A DNA stretch of 64,000 nucleotides from Nemertoderma westbladi (taxonomy: Eukaryota > Xenacoelomorpha > Nemertodermatida > Nemertodermatidae): positions 1 through 64,000 of the forward strand of contig JAUCBJ010008183.1 of the NCBI GenBank assembly GCA_032718475.1, given 5' to 3'. This document shows positions 11,580 to 22,539 of this stretch, piece after piece. Position 1 is the first letter of the stretch. Each line of letters opens with the position of its first letter. A program made the translations under genes and the position numbers. Below the pieces are notes generated by a model. The model worked only from the letters and a program-made list of their open reading frames with translations, did not search any database and had not been told where the DNA came from.

Positions 11580-12303
11580 GGATAGTTCTTTTTACAGAAC
11601 ACAGCAGAACACAGTAGAACACAGCAGAACACAATAGAATACAGGCGGAACATAGGCGAACACAGCTGTAATTAAAATCTACACCAAAAAATAACACACT
11701 TGGGAAAGTACCGGACTTAATCATACAACTGTAAGATGTCAATTACATATTTAAATTAAATAGCGGTTTTCCATATCCTCCAAAATAAATTACCTGATCA
11801 GAGTTGCCCGATCAGCTGTTCGGTTAGGCCTGTACCTGTTACTACAGTAGTACTAGTCCAGCAGTCTGCTTGTCAGCCTGTTCCAGTACTACAGTAGGCC
11901 TAGTGCTGTAGAGACATGTACAGACTGACAGACTGTACATTGTATAAGCAGACAGATCTAGGCATTTACCGGAAATTATCGGGCACAGTGTAGAGTATAT
12001 TACCAATGTACTGATGTAGGCCTACTCAGCTACCGGTACTGTACTGCTGTAGAACTAACCAACTCTCCATGGTTACAGGATACTGAGAAGTAATTTATTT
12101 TGGAGGATATGGAAAACCGCCATTTAATTTAAATATGTAATTGACATCTTACAGTTGTATGATTAAATCCGGTACTTTCCCAAGTGTGTTATTTTTTGGT
12201 GTAGATTTTAATTACAGCTGTGTTCGCCTATGTTCCGCCTGTATTCTATTGTGTTCTGCTGTGTTCTACTGTGTTCTGCTGTGTTCTGTAAAAAGATATA
12301 TCC
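11580..12303. mobile_element. Non-autonomous DNA element with about 213-bp terminal inverted repeats
   Basis: The left arm 11,580-11,792 and right arm 12,091-12,303 are near-perfect reverse complements. Each arm contains a subterminal array of the 10-mer GTGTTCTGCT and variants. The roughly 300-bp centre shows no coding sequence. The same 52-residue peptide appears on opposite strands of the two arms purely because of the inversion. Superfamily unknown; no clear target duplication seen. Confidence 0.85.
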
Positions 12304-12447
12304 TAAAAAAACTAGCTAGAAAATAATTACTTGCTACGCTGACTATCAAATAAAAATTACTAGCTACCATGATGCATAAATTATTCGAGACAAATTTAAT
12401 TGTGGATTAAACTATAATTTTAATAAAAAGTACTAGCTAACACAAAA

Positions 12448-12499
12448 TTAAAATTACTAGCACTGTAGGCCGTAGGGCCTACAGTGCTAGTAATTTTAA
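12448..12499. repeat. 23-bp perfect palindromic hairpin
   Basis: The arms 12,448-12,470 and 12,477-12,499 are exact reverse complements around a 6-base loop (CGTAGG). It lies just outside the 11.6-12.3 kb element. Confidence 0.9.
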
Positions 12500-12604
12500 G
12501 AATAAATGAATTGAATGTGAATTTGAAAAGTGAAAAAGAATGTGAATAAGAAAATTAATTTTAAGAATAAATGGCCTGTAGCGGAAGCAAATACATGCAA
12601 AGTA

Positions 12605-12930
12605 CGAATGCACATATCTCAGCTATATCCCAAATTCACATATTTTTACATATTTGGAATCCTTGCACGGTCAGCTTTCCACTTGTACCAACAAATCACT
12701 AAATGTTTGAAGAATAACTGCAGTGCAACTTGTTCAATATCGACGGAGACACTTTTTTCAAACGCATGTAGCTAAAGAATGAATGCGAAAATAAAAATTC
12801 TGGCTCACCCAGTCAGTGGTCGGGAGGTGAAACTATCTATGTTTCAAATTTCATGCAATCTCATAAAGATTTGTAGAAACATTTGGGGGGGGGGGGGCAG
12901 GTACCTGAATAACGACACTTGTTTTGTGCA
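12605..12930. mobile_element. Diverged arm of the fold-back family found at 60.8-62.0 kb
   Basis: ACATATTTGGAATCCTTGCA near 12,647, then CACTTTTTTCAAACGC, then GTTTCAAATTTCATGCAATC leading into a 13-G run (12,885-12,897), follow the order of the right arm at 61,690-61,965. Considerable divergence; no second arm nearby. Confidence 0.7.
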
Positions 12931-12980
12931 CACCCCCACCCAATTTTTTTTATACTAGCTAGTTTTTGTTGCTTTTTAAT

Positions 12981-13188
12981 GTTCTAGAACATATTGTCTA
13001 TTCATTTTTTTATTAATTTTGTTCTAGAACAACTAATTGTTGTTCTAGAATAGAATTAATTAATTAGGTATTTTTGAAGTTATCGAAGGTAATTTTTCTT
13101 ACATATTTTTAAAAATGTTCTAGAACATATCTTCTATTTAATTTTGTAAAAAGTAATGTTCTAAAACAAATATTTTTTGTTCTAGAAC
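12981..13188. repeat. Cluster of GTTCTAGAAC palindromes
   Basis: Perfect copies at 12,981, 13,021, 13,117 and 13,179, with partial copies at 13,042 and 13,155 and an outlier at about 11,455. The TTC-nn-GAA core matches an inverted heat-shock-factor half-site pair, but no gene starts nearby, so a regulatory role is unproven. Confidence 0.6.
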
Positions 13189-13189
13189 A

Positions 13190-13980
13190 TTAAAAAAAAT
13201 GTTATTTTGTGGTGTTTTTTATTTGATTAGTAAGTGTTACAAACAATTACATATTCCAGGACATGGTGTACAGTAATGCTTATTAGTACTTTAACAATTT
13301 AGCGGGCATGATTAGAAAATCATTCGGTAGGCCTACTACTGTAGTCAAAGTTTTCAGTGATTAAACTGAAAGTGTAATGGTTCACATTCACATGTGGTTC
13401 ACCTTCAAGCTTGTGATCAATTTTTAGTATTTTAATATTTTTACAAGAAAAAATACGTACCAGGAGCCTCGAATATATACTCGATATCATTATGGGTTTG
13501 ATTGTACTACTTTAATACTCGAATATACTCGATTAAAAGCATAATATTATTAATTATCTAAGTAACATTTTAACGAAATTGAATAAATATTATAATATGC
13601 CTAATTATTGATTATGATAGATATTAAATAAAGATATGTCGTAAAATAAAATTCCAGTTATCGAAGAAATTCGCTGTGTGTATAATATACTCTGAATTAA
13701 TTATTATATAATAATTTCATGAATAATACAATTTTGTTCCAGAACTAATTTGTATTGAGCTCCTAACGATAATATTAAAGGAAACATTTCTTAATCTACT
13801 CTATATTCTTGGGCCATGAGTTTAAAACGCGGGCTCTTAGATTATTAACCAATCAGATGGTTTTGAATTTAAAAAAGCGTGATTGGCATTGGCAATTCTG
13901 GGGGAAGCAAAATATATATGGGATAATGTTATAACATTTGTTGGGAACAGCTACAGTATGCAAATTCGGTAATGACGTCC
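13190..13980. other. AT-rich intergenic DNA
   Basis: I see no gene, long repeat or recognisable element end. TACTCGA-type short repeats occur near 13,470-13,530. Confidence 0.5.
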
Positions 13981-13981
13981 A

Positions 13982-14046
13982 GGTGGGGTCGAACCGGTGC
14001 CCTCCGGGTTGAAAGTTTGGCGCTCTAACCATTCAGCTAGCGGCTC
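13982..14046 (-). other. tRNA-like / SINE-like relic
   Basis: On the minus strand GCTGAATGGTTAGAGCG resembles a D arm/A box, and CCGGTTCGACCCC a T arm/B box, about 40 bases apart. The anticodon arm does not pair well and there is no poly-T terminator directly after it, so a tRNA-derived relic is more likely than a functional tRNA gene. Confidence 0.45.
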
Positions 14047-14343
14047 AGGTAAAAGGTGACCTGGAAATACTACGTGATACCTTGTATGTCCGCAATTTAC
14101 CTCCTCATGGTCTCCCATCTGTCAATAAGATAATCAGCTGCCACTGTGCGATCCAACCTGGACGTCATTGCTGACTTTGCAAAGCTGTGCGCAACCAAAG
14201 TTATAATAATATGAAACCACTCATTCACCCAAAACACCAATATTAAATTACAAAAATATGTAAATATGGCATTTAAATTAGTTGATTAATATGTTTCATA
14301 CTGTACATCATTAAATTCTCCCAACTGATTTTCCTCATAGAGT

Positions 14344-16359
14344 TTATTTAATAAATAAAATGCAGTTATCATGTGGTTCCGATATAAAGAATCCATCTGC
14401 GATCAACGCTAGACCCCCATAGCTGCTGTCTATAGGTAGACTCGATATCCTTGTGAAGGTCTGTGGACCGATAGTATAAGGATAAATACCGAAACTAATC
14501 TTCCCGTTCCATTCGAGATGGACTAACCAGTAATGTTGATCTCCTTTACTTAGTAACTCTAATCCGCCTAATGGGAGGGATATGTCGCAATCTATAGGGA
14601 TAAAGGTACCGCTCATCTTCCAAGGTTCAGTGGGGTTGTTAGGGCAATGGATAAAGCAGTAGAGCGTGAGAAGTTGTTTACTGTTGTCATAGAAACCAAA
14701 TCGACTCCCTCGGCATCCTATGAGACTCCCTGGGCACTCGAAGTAACTAATATTCCTCACAGATAAGTTGTTAATATTTACTATAACCACATTGTTATTG
14801 CTGGTTGCCAACCAACCAGCCTCCTTCCAGACACCCACACCCACTATAGACCCTACGGGAGTCTCTAAAAACGCTTCTTTATGGAGACACAAATGTTTGA
14901 CATCAGCCTCCTGTTCCCCTCTGTCTATCCCAAACACACAGAATTCAGTAGCCACCATCCAGTAACTGCCGTAATTCGTTATATATTTAACAGGTTTTCC
15001 TTGGAACTCGCAGTTGGTTGTTAACAGATTGGTAGGTTGTCCATCTATTACCATCGAGTCGGTTTGTTCTTCGAGTTCATAGAATACAACTCGATATCTC
15101 CGAGTGTCCATCAACGCAAGCCGTTGTCCATCTCCACCAATGACACCAACTTGCACAATTCCCAAATCCTTACAATCTATTTTGCAAGTTCCAATCAATT
15201 CAGGGTATTTCAACATCTGTTTCTCGTGGAGTTTGAAATTAAACTTTTCTACTGGTTCAGAGACATCCGTTGGTAGTTCGATTGTCTGACTGCCGGAATC
15301 ATCGAATATTTCGCCGAGGTAATCAACCTTGCCAAATATGTTTTCTAAAGAGTTTGAAAGTTGATTTACATCACCGGCGACAAAGGAAACATCGGGTACT
15401 TGTATAACATCCAGCCTCGAAATATCTAAACAGGTTTCCTTTAATAGTTTTATTAGAGATTTCACCTGATCGAGGTTGTTGATCAACTCTGTATCACTTA
15501 GATTCGAATAAAACTCAGCCTCTCTAGATGCATCTATGTTTTTAAGATACAACTGAGACATCAATATCTTTTCTCGTGTTTTATTATCGATATCACGTAC
15601 TTTCTTTACCAAACTTAATTTAGTTGTATTTAAGACAGAGATTAAAGATACTATTTGATCATCTATGCCTTTGAGACACGTTTTAGTTACATCATCAAAC
15701 TCTTCTAAGACGTTGTCCAGTGAGAATAACCTAGATCTAACGTAGACGCTTACATCTGCAGAACTCTCTTTAAGCTTGCTTCTAATTCCTTCAGCAACAT
15801 TGGCGAATATAACTACATCATGGTCTTTACTGCTTTCTAGATGACAGCGACGGCAAACTACTCTTTCACACTCGATACAATAGTATCCCTTGTCCTTTCT
15901 ATGTTTCGTACATTTTTCGGATTGAGATATTTTCCGTACTGCTCCGCCGCCACTGTGCCCATTGCTCGGATTTGTTTGTCCGCTAACATTGTAATAATCA
16001 GATGTATTGCCGCACTCATGATGCTGGCCGCATTCCGCGCACAACTCAAGATAACAATGTTTACAAGGTTGCGTCCCATTGCATTTTAAACAATTTTCGC
16101 AATTTTTAGTAGCTCGCACTCTATCCACTAATGATGCAACAAGATTGTTTACCATTAAGGATTCCAACTGTTCTACTTTGGTTACTTTACGGCACTGCGG
16201 ACACTTTATTGTTAAGCCGTTTTTGTCTTTATTGCTTATTCTTGAGATGCAATGGTAGCAGTAGGTGTGAATGCAGGTCAGACTGCGAGGGTCTGCTAGG
16301 ATTCGTAAGCACATTGAACACTCCAAATCTCGCTCAAATTGATGCATTTGTTGCTCCAT
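14344..16359 (-). CDS. TRIM-type E3 ubiquitin ligase (RING, two B-boxes, coiled coil, C-terminal repeat domain), single exon
   Basis: 671 codons in one intact exon. The RING finger is at residues 14-56 (C14, C17, C29, H31, C34, C37, C53, C56; CPQC at the end). A cysteine-rich first B-box lies at about 87-117. The second B-box, at about 149-182, begins CTKH and continues CIEC, CRRC. A helical stretch follows at about 190-330. The C-terminal 300 residues are beta-rich repeats such as GVIGGDGQRLALMD, resembling a propeller of the NHL/TRIM2-TRIM56-like class. RING and B-box proteins of this kind transfer ubiquitin to targets, often in innate immunity or RNA regulation; the target here is unknown. 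The stop codon overlaps an AATAAA signal. Intronless TRIM genes are common in invertebrate deuterostomes and molluscs, often as retrocopies. No disabling change seen. Confidence 0.93.
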   Translation of the reverse strand: MEQQMHQFERDLECSMCLRILADPRSLTCIHTYCYHCISRISNKDKNGLTIKCPQCRKVTKVEQLESLMVNNLVASLVDRVRATKNCENCLKCNGTQPCKHCYLELCAECGQHHECGNTSDYYNVSGQTNPSNGHSGGGAVRKISQSEKCTKHRKDKGYYCIECERVVCRRCHLESSKDHDVVIFANVAEGIRSKLKESSADVSVYVRSRLFSLDNVLEEFDDVTKTCLKGIDDQIVSLISVLNTTKLSLVKKVRDIDNKTREKILMSQLYLKNIDASREAEFYSNLSDTELINNLDQVKSLIKLLKETCLDISRLDVIQVPDVSFVAGDVNQLSNSLENIFGKVDYLGEIFDDSGSQTIELPTDVSEPVEKFNFKLHEKQMLKYPELIGTCKIDCKDLGIVQVGVIGGDGQRLALMDTRRYRVVFYELEEQTDSMVIDGQPTNLLTTNCEFQGKPVKYITNYGSYWMVATEFCVFGIDRGEQEADVKHLCLHKEAFLETPVGSIVGVGVWKEAGWLATSNNNVVIVNINNLSVRNISYFECPGSLIGCRGSRFGFYDNSKQLLTLYCFIHCPNNPTEPWKMSGTFIPIDCDISLPLGGLELLSKGDQHYWLVHLEWNGKISFGIYPYTIGPQTFTRISSLPIDSSYGGLALIADGFFISEPHDNCILFIK

Positions 16360-17244
16360 ATCTCTCTGCGAAATATATAATGGGGGAAGACAATTATATT
16401 AATTCAGTGTATGCCACTCTCTTTTTTCACTAGGCCCTACAGTGTTTTTGATCTATCCGGAATTAATTGTTTTTCTTTTAAAAATTCACTTTTATATCCG
16501 CAAAAATGGCGACAAAATAATTATTTATTACATGGTAAAAAAAGTAGAACTTTTTTTAACAATTATCAAGGCATTTTATTTACCGAGTTTTAGCGAGGTT
16601 AAAAGGGTCGAGATAATATTGAAAAAAAATGTTCTACGTTTTTTTCCCATGTAATACGTAATTTTATTCTTAAATTAATGAGTACTTTTTTGTTGCTCAA
16701 TTCTTTAATAAAACGTACAGCGATATACAGTAGTGGTAGAAAATAATATTGAACTTATTTTACTATATTGCTTCCATAGTTACTGCAATTAAAATTACTG
16801 TACTCTTCAACTCTCGATGTTGCCTTACTCAATGTTAAATAATTTAGTGTTCTCGAATATTTATTACGTAACTAGAGAGCCGCTTAACAACATAAACCAA
16901 TATTGGATATTGAGTTCCGTTTTGGAGCACGCCGCGCAGATACTAAATTTGCCATAAGTTTTGAGTGCGTGCATGGATTTTGCTCAAATTACGTGCAAAC
17001 CTTTTCTACGTCAATGCTCTTTGTACACATGACACATACGTCTGTTCCATGACATTTATTCGATTTCGAAGAAGGGAAAACGTTGCTGGACTCTTAAGTA
17101 CATGCTTCTATATGTTAGAGGCGCATTTCAGCTTGTATCTACTGTAATTTAACTACCGGTAGGCCTACTGCAGACCTACTTACAGACTGCCAGACTGCAG
17201 CAATAAGGTAAACCCTGTTGTTAGTTTTCAAATTGTTTCAAATT
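16360..17244. other. Region upstream of the TRIM gene
   Basis: AT-rich DNA that should include the TRIM promoter (minus strand). I found no clear TATA box or other element. Small open frames lack motifs. Confidence 0.4.
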
Positions 17245-17690
17245 GGATAGACTGACAGACAGACAGACCAGACCGACAGACTGTCTGGATAGGGTAAAAA
17301 TTGAAAACGGACACCGGGAATGAAATCCTTGACCAGGAAAACCCCCATAGCGAGAATTTTAATTAACTAATGTGATTCCTTATATTTTTGACGGACAGAC
17401 TGACCGACAGACAGACCGACAGACAGTCTGGATAGGGTGAAAAGTGAAAACTGACGTCGGAAATAAAATCCTTGACCAGGAAAACCCCCTCAGCGAGAAT
17501 TTTACTGATAGACAGACCGACAGACAGACCGACAGACAGTCTGGATAGGGTAAAAATTGAAAACTGACAGCGGAAATGGAATCCGCGACCAGGAAAACCC
17601 CTATAGTGAGAATGTTAGTAGATTTTAATATTTCTAAAGTCTTGACAGACAAAATGACAGAAAGACAGACAGACTTCAGAAATTCATGAA
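17245..17690. repeat. About 120-bp tandem units with GACAGACA/GACCGACA cores
   Basis: Three units each combine a GACAGACAGACCGACAG block, GTCTGGATAGGGTRAAAA and CCTTGACCAGGAAAACCCC, starting near 17,255, 17,390 and 17,505. A degenerate fourth core lies at 17,645-17,672. Similar GACAGACGGACAGACA sequence recurs at 22,240-22,285. Non-coding. Confidence 0.85.
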
Positions 17691-17899
17691 TTAGACTTGG
17701 GCATTTGGGGATTTGAATAATTTCCAGTTAGGTACCGAAAGGGTTAAAGATGGTTCATTATCTTAAATAATATACTCTTAATTTATTTTATAAGAATAGA
17801 GTTTAAAAGAACACAAGACTCAAATTGATTATTACAGTTTATTAATATTTTTCTTCACCAAATTGCTCTTTTTATTGTTGTTATTTAATTACCGTTAAT

Positions 17900-18140
17900 A
17901 ATGGTTTTCGGATTTGGTTGTCGGTTGCCGGCTGTCGGTTGTCGGTTTTCGGCTGTCGGTTGTCGACTTCGGCTGCCGGTTGTCGGCTATCGGTTGTCGG
18001 TTGTCGGCTGTCGGCTGTCAGTTGTCGGCTGTCAGTTGTCGGGTTCGGTTGTCGGCTGTCGGTTGCCGGCTGTCGGTTGTCGGCTGTAAGTTTTCGGCTG
18101 TCGGTTGTCGGCTTCGGTTGTCGGCTGTCGGCTCAAAAAA
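17900..18140. repeat. GTCGGYTGYCGG minisatellite
   Basis: More than fifteen imperfect copies of a 7-bp GTCGGTT/GTCGGCT core arranged in 14-15 bp higher units. All three plus frames are open over most of the array because the unit lacks stop codons; there is no protein evidence. Confidence 0.85.
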
Positions 18141-18419
18141 AGTCGGACAAAAAATAGTACCGGTACTTTCTTTTTGTAAAAGAAATAGATATATTTATCA
18201 TGTTTTAATGAAAAAGATATACTGATAAATGCAAAAAAAAGTATAGCAATAAATCAAAACAGCGAAAAAACTTAATCTACTTATAGATAAATTGAAAAAT
18301 AATAATTTATTAGGTATTTACATGAAAAATAAATATACTTATTTTTGCGGTGACCTCGAGATGTATAATTTGCCAGAGAGCGTAATACGTAATATTATTA
18401 CACTAAATTCCTTTTTCAC

Positions 18420-19197
18420 CTCCTATTTTACCTTCTAACATTTCCTTATTCCCTTTACACCTCCCCTTATCCCCTTACACATCCCCTTATCCAATTTACA
18501 CCTCACCTTATCCCCTTTACACCTCCCATTATCCCCCTTACAGCTCCCCTTATCCCCCCTTACACCCCCATTATCCCCTTACACCTTCCCTTAACCCCCT
18601 TACACCTCCCCTTATTCCCCTTACACCTCCCATTATCCCCCTTACACCTCTCCTTATCCCCTTTACACCTCCCCTTATTCCCTTTACACCATCCCTTATC
18701 CCCTTTACGCCTCCCCTTAACCCCCTTATACCTCCCCTTATCCCCCTTAGACCTTCCATTATCCCCCTTACACCTCCCCTTTACACCTCCCCTTATTCCC
18801 TTTACACCTCCGCTTATTCCATTTATGCCTCCCGTTATCCTCTTTACACCTCCGCTTATTCCCTTTACACCTCCCCTTATTCCCTTTACACCTCCCCTTA
18901 TTCCCTTTACACCTCCCCTTATTCCCTTTACACCTCCCCTTATTCCCTTTACACCTCCCCTTATTCCCTTTACACCTTCCCTTATTCCCTTTACACCTCC
19001 CCTTATCCCCTTTACACCTCCCCTTATCCCATTTACACCTTCCCTTATTCCCTTTACACCTCCCCTTATTCCCTTTACACCTCCCCTTATTCCCTTTACA
19101 CCTTCCCTTATTCCCTTTACACCTCCCCTTATTCCCTTTACACCTCCCCTTATTCCCTTTACACCTCCGCTTATTCCCTTTACACCTCCGCTTATGT
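18420..19197. repeat. 21-bp minisatellite (CCCTTTACACCTCCCCTTAT-type), about 37 copies
   Basis: Units are homogeneous from about 18,800 to the right end and more diverged to the left, the usual pattern of unequal exchange. The period is a multiple of three, so both strands stay open: the plus frame repeats a Pro/Phe/Thr/Leu heptapeptide, the minus frame a Gly/Arg one. Probably not coding. Confidence 0.9.
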
Positions 19198-20157
19198 GCC
19201 GGATAGAACAGTATCAGTAGGCCTAAATGTCAGAAAAACAAACAATCACGGTTGTCGGCTGCGGCGGGATCACCTATAGAACAGTATTTAGCACACGGTA
19301 CAGAAAATCAGGCAGTAAAATTGTTATTATTTACAGTTGATTATCCCAATAAACTAAAGTATCTGTAACTGTAGGTAAAGATATTCCTTTCTGCTTCACT
19401 AAAAATTGCCAATTATTCCTATCGTAATAAGATATATAATTATAAAAAAAAATTACATAAGGCAATAAATTATTTGCACTTCATGCATAGTCAACAAAAG
19501 GCAAAATGTTGTGAATAAATTCAGCAGTCAGCTGAATAGCGAGCGACGGTAGTTATCCCCACTCTAAAATATATATTTATCTAAAATTTACCACTTCACC
19601 ATTTTGCTGTAAATTTTTAACATAAAATAGTAAATTCATAATAAGAAATAAGAATAATAACTGTTTGGGCCTTCAGGTTTGGACGTCTTGAAAGACTTCA
19701 GTTCGACATACCTGTAACTGACGTTCTCTATACAGCCAGAAAGTAGATCTGCTTAAATATTAAATTCCATGCAATTATAATAATTTATGATCGTGTAATA
19801 ATTCAAACTGATGTAAGTACCTATATTGCACTATATTTAATAATTTAACGAAATCTGCCCCCTTTTCTGCAAACATATACAGTTGAATTATCACGTTAGG
19901 CAAATACATTCCAACACGTTCTCAAAACACTTATTCAAATACACTCATGTAAATTCGATCTTTACTCTCTTATTAATGGGTTGTACTTCGCTCCCTCCAT
20001 CAAATTGTACCGGTGGTGTAATGCGTTCTGTTGTCTATCAACTGCATACTTGGTATAAATTTTACTATATATCCCTCCCATAAATCCAATATATAATTCA
20101 AGATCTACAGTAGTTCGGTTTACCTATTGAGTTCAGCCGAGCCCTGGGCATATGTAC
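19198..20157. other. Intergenic DNA
   Basis: No gene or repeat recognised apart from a CGGTTGTCGGCTGCGG scrap at about 19,248 related to the upstream minisatellite. Confidence 0.5.
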
Positions 20158-20434
20158 AGGAAGTCAGCAAGGGAAAGGCATGGTCTGCATTGAATAGGCT
20201 TTCCAGGATTTGGAAGTCAGACCGAATTCATCGGAAAATTAAGCAGCAGTAGTTATTGTTTAGAGCAGCAGTGGTTCCAGTACTCCTTTATGGGAGTCCT
20301 TGCTGGGCTCTAACTGCTGAGGACACCAAATCTCTGGATGGCACATTCACAAAATGCTACGCCGGGTTCATTGTGTCAAGTACAATGCACACATCTCCAA
20401 CCAGACACTATATAACATTGGAGGTGTCTCATTG
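20158..20434 (+). mobile_element. RTE-like LINE, internal fragment
   Basis: Matches 52,926-53,237 and 48,110-48,406 (AATAGGCTTTCCAGGATTTGG, CTTGCTGGGCTCTAACTGCTG, GACACTATATAACATTGG). A base missing near 20,353 breaks the frame. Both ends are truncated and the shared 3' terminus is absent, so it was probably cut by later rearrangement. Confidence 0.85.
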
Positions 20435-21725
20435 AATTTATTAAGATTATTTACTACAACTGAATAATCTTAAGTTGTAAAACGCAAAGTAAATATTTAT
20501 ATTCAGATGATATTACTGGTTGCTATGGTGATCGGCACCAAAAAAAAAATCTAAAGGTAAGAATTTTACCCAACTATAATTGGTGAAATTTTCGTGACCA
20601 GCACTGACTGTTTGGTACACATTGTCAGGCTACATTAATGCCAACATTAATACTGTGGAGACTGTATGTTTATAAAAGTGTATGTTTAATCAGCCACATA
20701 ATATGATACTCTATAGGCTAACATTATAGTTTGAAATGTAAAGATCATTGCCTATTATCTGTATCAGGTTACACACTGTGGCATTCAAAATGTATTATAG
20801 GTGAATGGCATTTAGCGGCTTCCCTTCACACCAAAGGAAAACATTGTTGAGGAAATTTACTTTAGTTTACTCTACTGTGCCATTCAGCTGAATGGAGTTG
20901 AGCAATTGCCAAGTAACAGTGTGGAATCTCTCTCTCTAACCATAGGTAAATAACACTTTCCTTCAGACCATAGGCAAACATTGTGGTCATGGTCATGTTG
21001 CCGTTATTCCTGACGCCGATGTCATTTCGAGAGGGCTTGTAGATCTCAGCGATACTACTAGTCACCGAATATGTGATCGGGGGGTGCTTGCATAATGCAG
21101 GCAAAATGTAAAAGAACGAGTTGGGGTTGAATCATCAATTTATTCTAACTGATCTTGTTCTCTAACGATATTAACGCTGATTCCAAATATATGACTGACT
21201 CCCCAATACACCAATATATAAATATAATATACGCATGAATGAGATTATAACAATATTAATAAGCCTACAGTGCAGTACAAAATTATTTAATCAAGCAGAT
21301 AACTTTTTTTAGTTAGATTTTAACCCCCCCCCCCCCCCCCCCCCGAACTATGTTTGAAACCCGTCTGTCTGGTCAGTCTGTGTCTATCATCATCTGTGTA
21401 AGTCGGTCGGTAGGCCGTCAAAGGACCGTCGGGAAAACCGACAGTTTTTAATAAAGGTTGATGTAGTTGGTAGACTGTCTCACTTATGTAGTCAAATCTG
21501 GAATTGACTAGGACTACGTAGCAAGCAGATACTATATTTACTATTTTGACACACTATATCGAGTATGAGCTTTCGAATGGTCGGCGTACTTAATTCCGGT
21601 TCCCATAGCAACGGTTGTTTCGCAAAATGACTACAAATACATTCTTATAGTTCCTAACACGCACAGTAGTGGTGCCGGTTTGTTTGGCAATATAATATAT
21701 TTACTTAAATATTACATACACGTTC
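20435..21725. other. Intergenic DNA with a 21-base poly-C run
   Basis: Pure C at 21,324-21,344. No coding sequence or recognisable repeat ends. Confidence 0.45.
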
Positions 21726-22350
21726 GTGGGGACTTCGCGCAGCACGTAGTCGGCAAGCCTTGGCATACGGTTCATATAGAGCAAATGGGGCATGTCTAGT
21801 TTGGACCCCATATCCCATGCTATAAATGTATTCATTCGATATACAATCATATGTTAATCCGCTAGGTGGTGTCAAATTGTTATTCTGCAATTTCGTACTT
21901 ACCAGTGCAGCACTGTACAGCAGTACCGTACCGGTAGGCCTATGTCATTACTTCTGAGTCTCTAGCGGATCCCCAATTAAATGTCTTAACTTTTCAATTT
22001 CGTAAAAGATAGACTTCATGATTCTCTACAGGCCACCAAAATTTCAGCTCAGGAAAATGAGGCCTTCCCGAGAAATTTAACATTTTCTAAAAACCACATA
22101 ATCTGTCGTAGCTGACGTCAGACTGCATGATTTTTCACCAAACTTTACAAACTTTCTAAACTTTCTCTCTACTACTTACCTACTAAGTTTGGTTCAATTC
22201 CGAACGAGCGATGCCGAGAAATTCGCGTTCAAACATTTACCAGACAGACGGACAGACAGACAGACGGACAGACAGACAGACGGACATGCCCCATTTGCCC
22301 TATATGAACCGTATGCAAAGGCTCGCCGACTACGTGTCTCGCCCCACAGT
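21726..22350. mobile_element. MITE-like element with about 65-bp terminal inverted repeats
   Basis: The left arm 21,726-21,797 is the imperfect reverse complement of 22,284-22,350; the best block is CATACGGTTCATATAG with ...GCAAATGGGGCATGTC. The inside is non-coding and ends with a GACAGACGG microsatellite beside the right arm. About 625 bp; superfamily unknown. Confidence 0.75.
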
Positions 22351-22488
22351 TTAGTTTAGTTTTTACTGATTTATTATCTCTTCTCTGACTGGGGTAATAA
22401 TAAAGGATAGGATAAATGTAAGCAAAGTGTGACAGTAACAAATATTTCCCCGTCACCCTAGCATGTCTTAAGTATATGATATCTCAAA

Positions 22489-22537
22489 GGGGGAAGTTTG
22501 GATTCACTGCATAAATGCAGTTCACCAAACTTCCCCC
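22489..22537. repeat. Nested hairpin
   Basis: GGGGGAAGTTTGG (22,489-22,501) and its exact reverse complement (22,525-22,537) enclose a second palindrome, CTGCAT..ATGCAG, at 22,507-22,520. A further partial copy, AACTTCCCCC, follows at about 22,552. Confidence 0.9.
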
Positions 22538-22539
22538 GA

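Noticed and set aside
11488-12326. Two copies of one Cys-rich small protein on opposite strands
   Set aside because: They lie in the two arms of a terminal inverted repeat; mirror images, no other support.
17901-18225. Three overlapping Cys/Arg-rich frames
   Set aside because: Low-complexity GTCGG minisatellite translated in all three frames.
18571-19220. Long open frames on both strands with heptapeptide repeats
   Set aside because: The 21-bp minisatellite has no stop in four frames; openness follows from the period, and there is no start context or non-repeat sequence.
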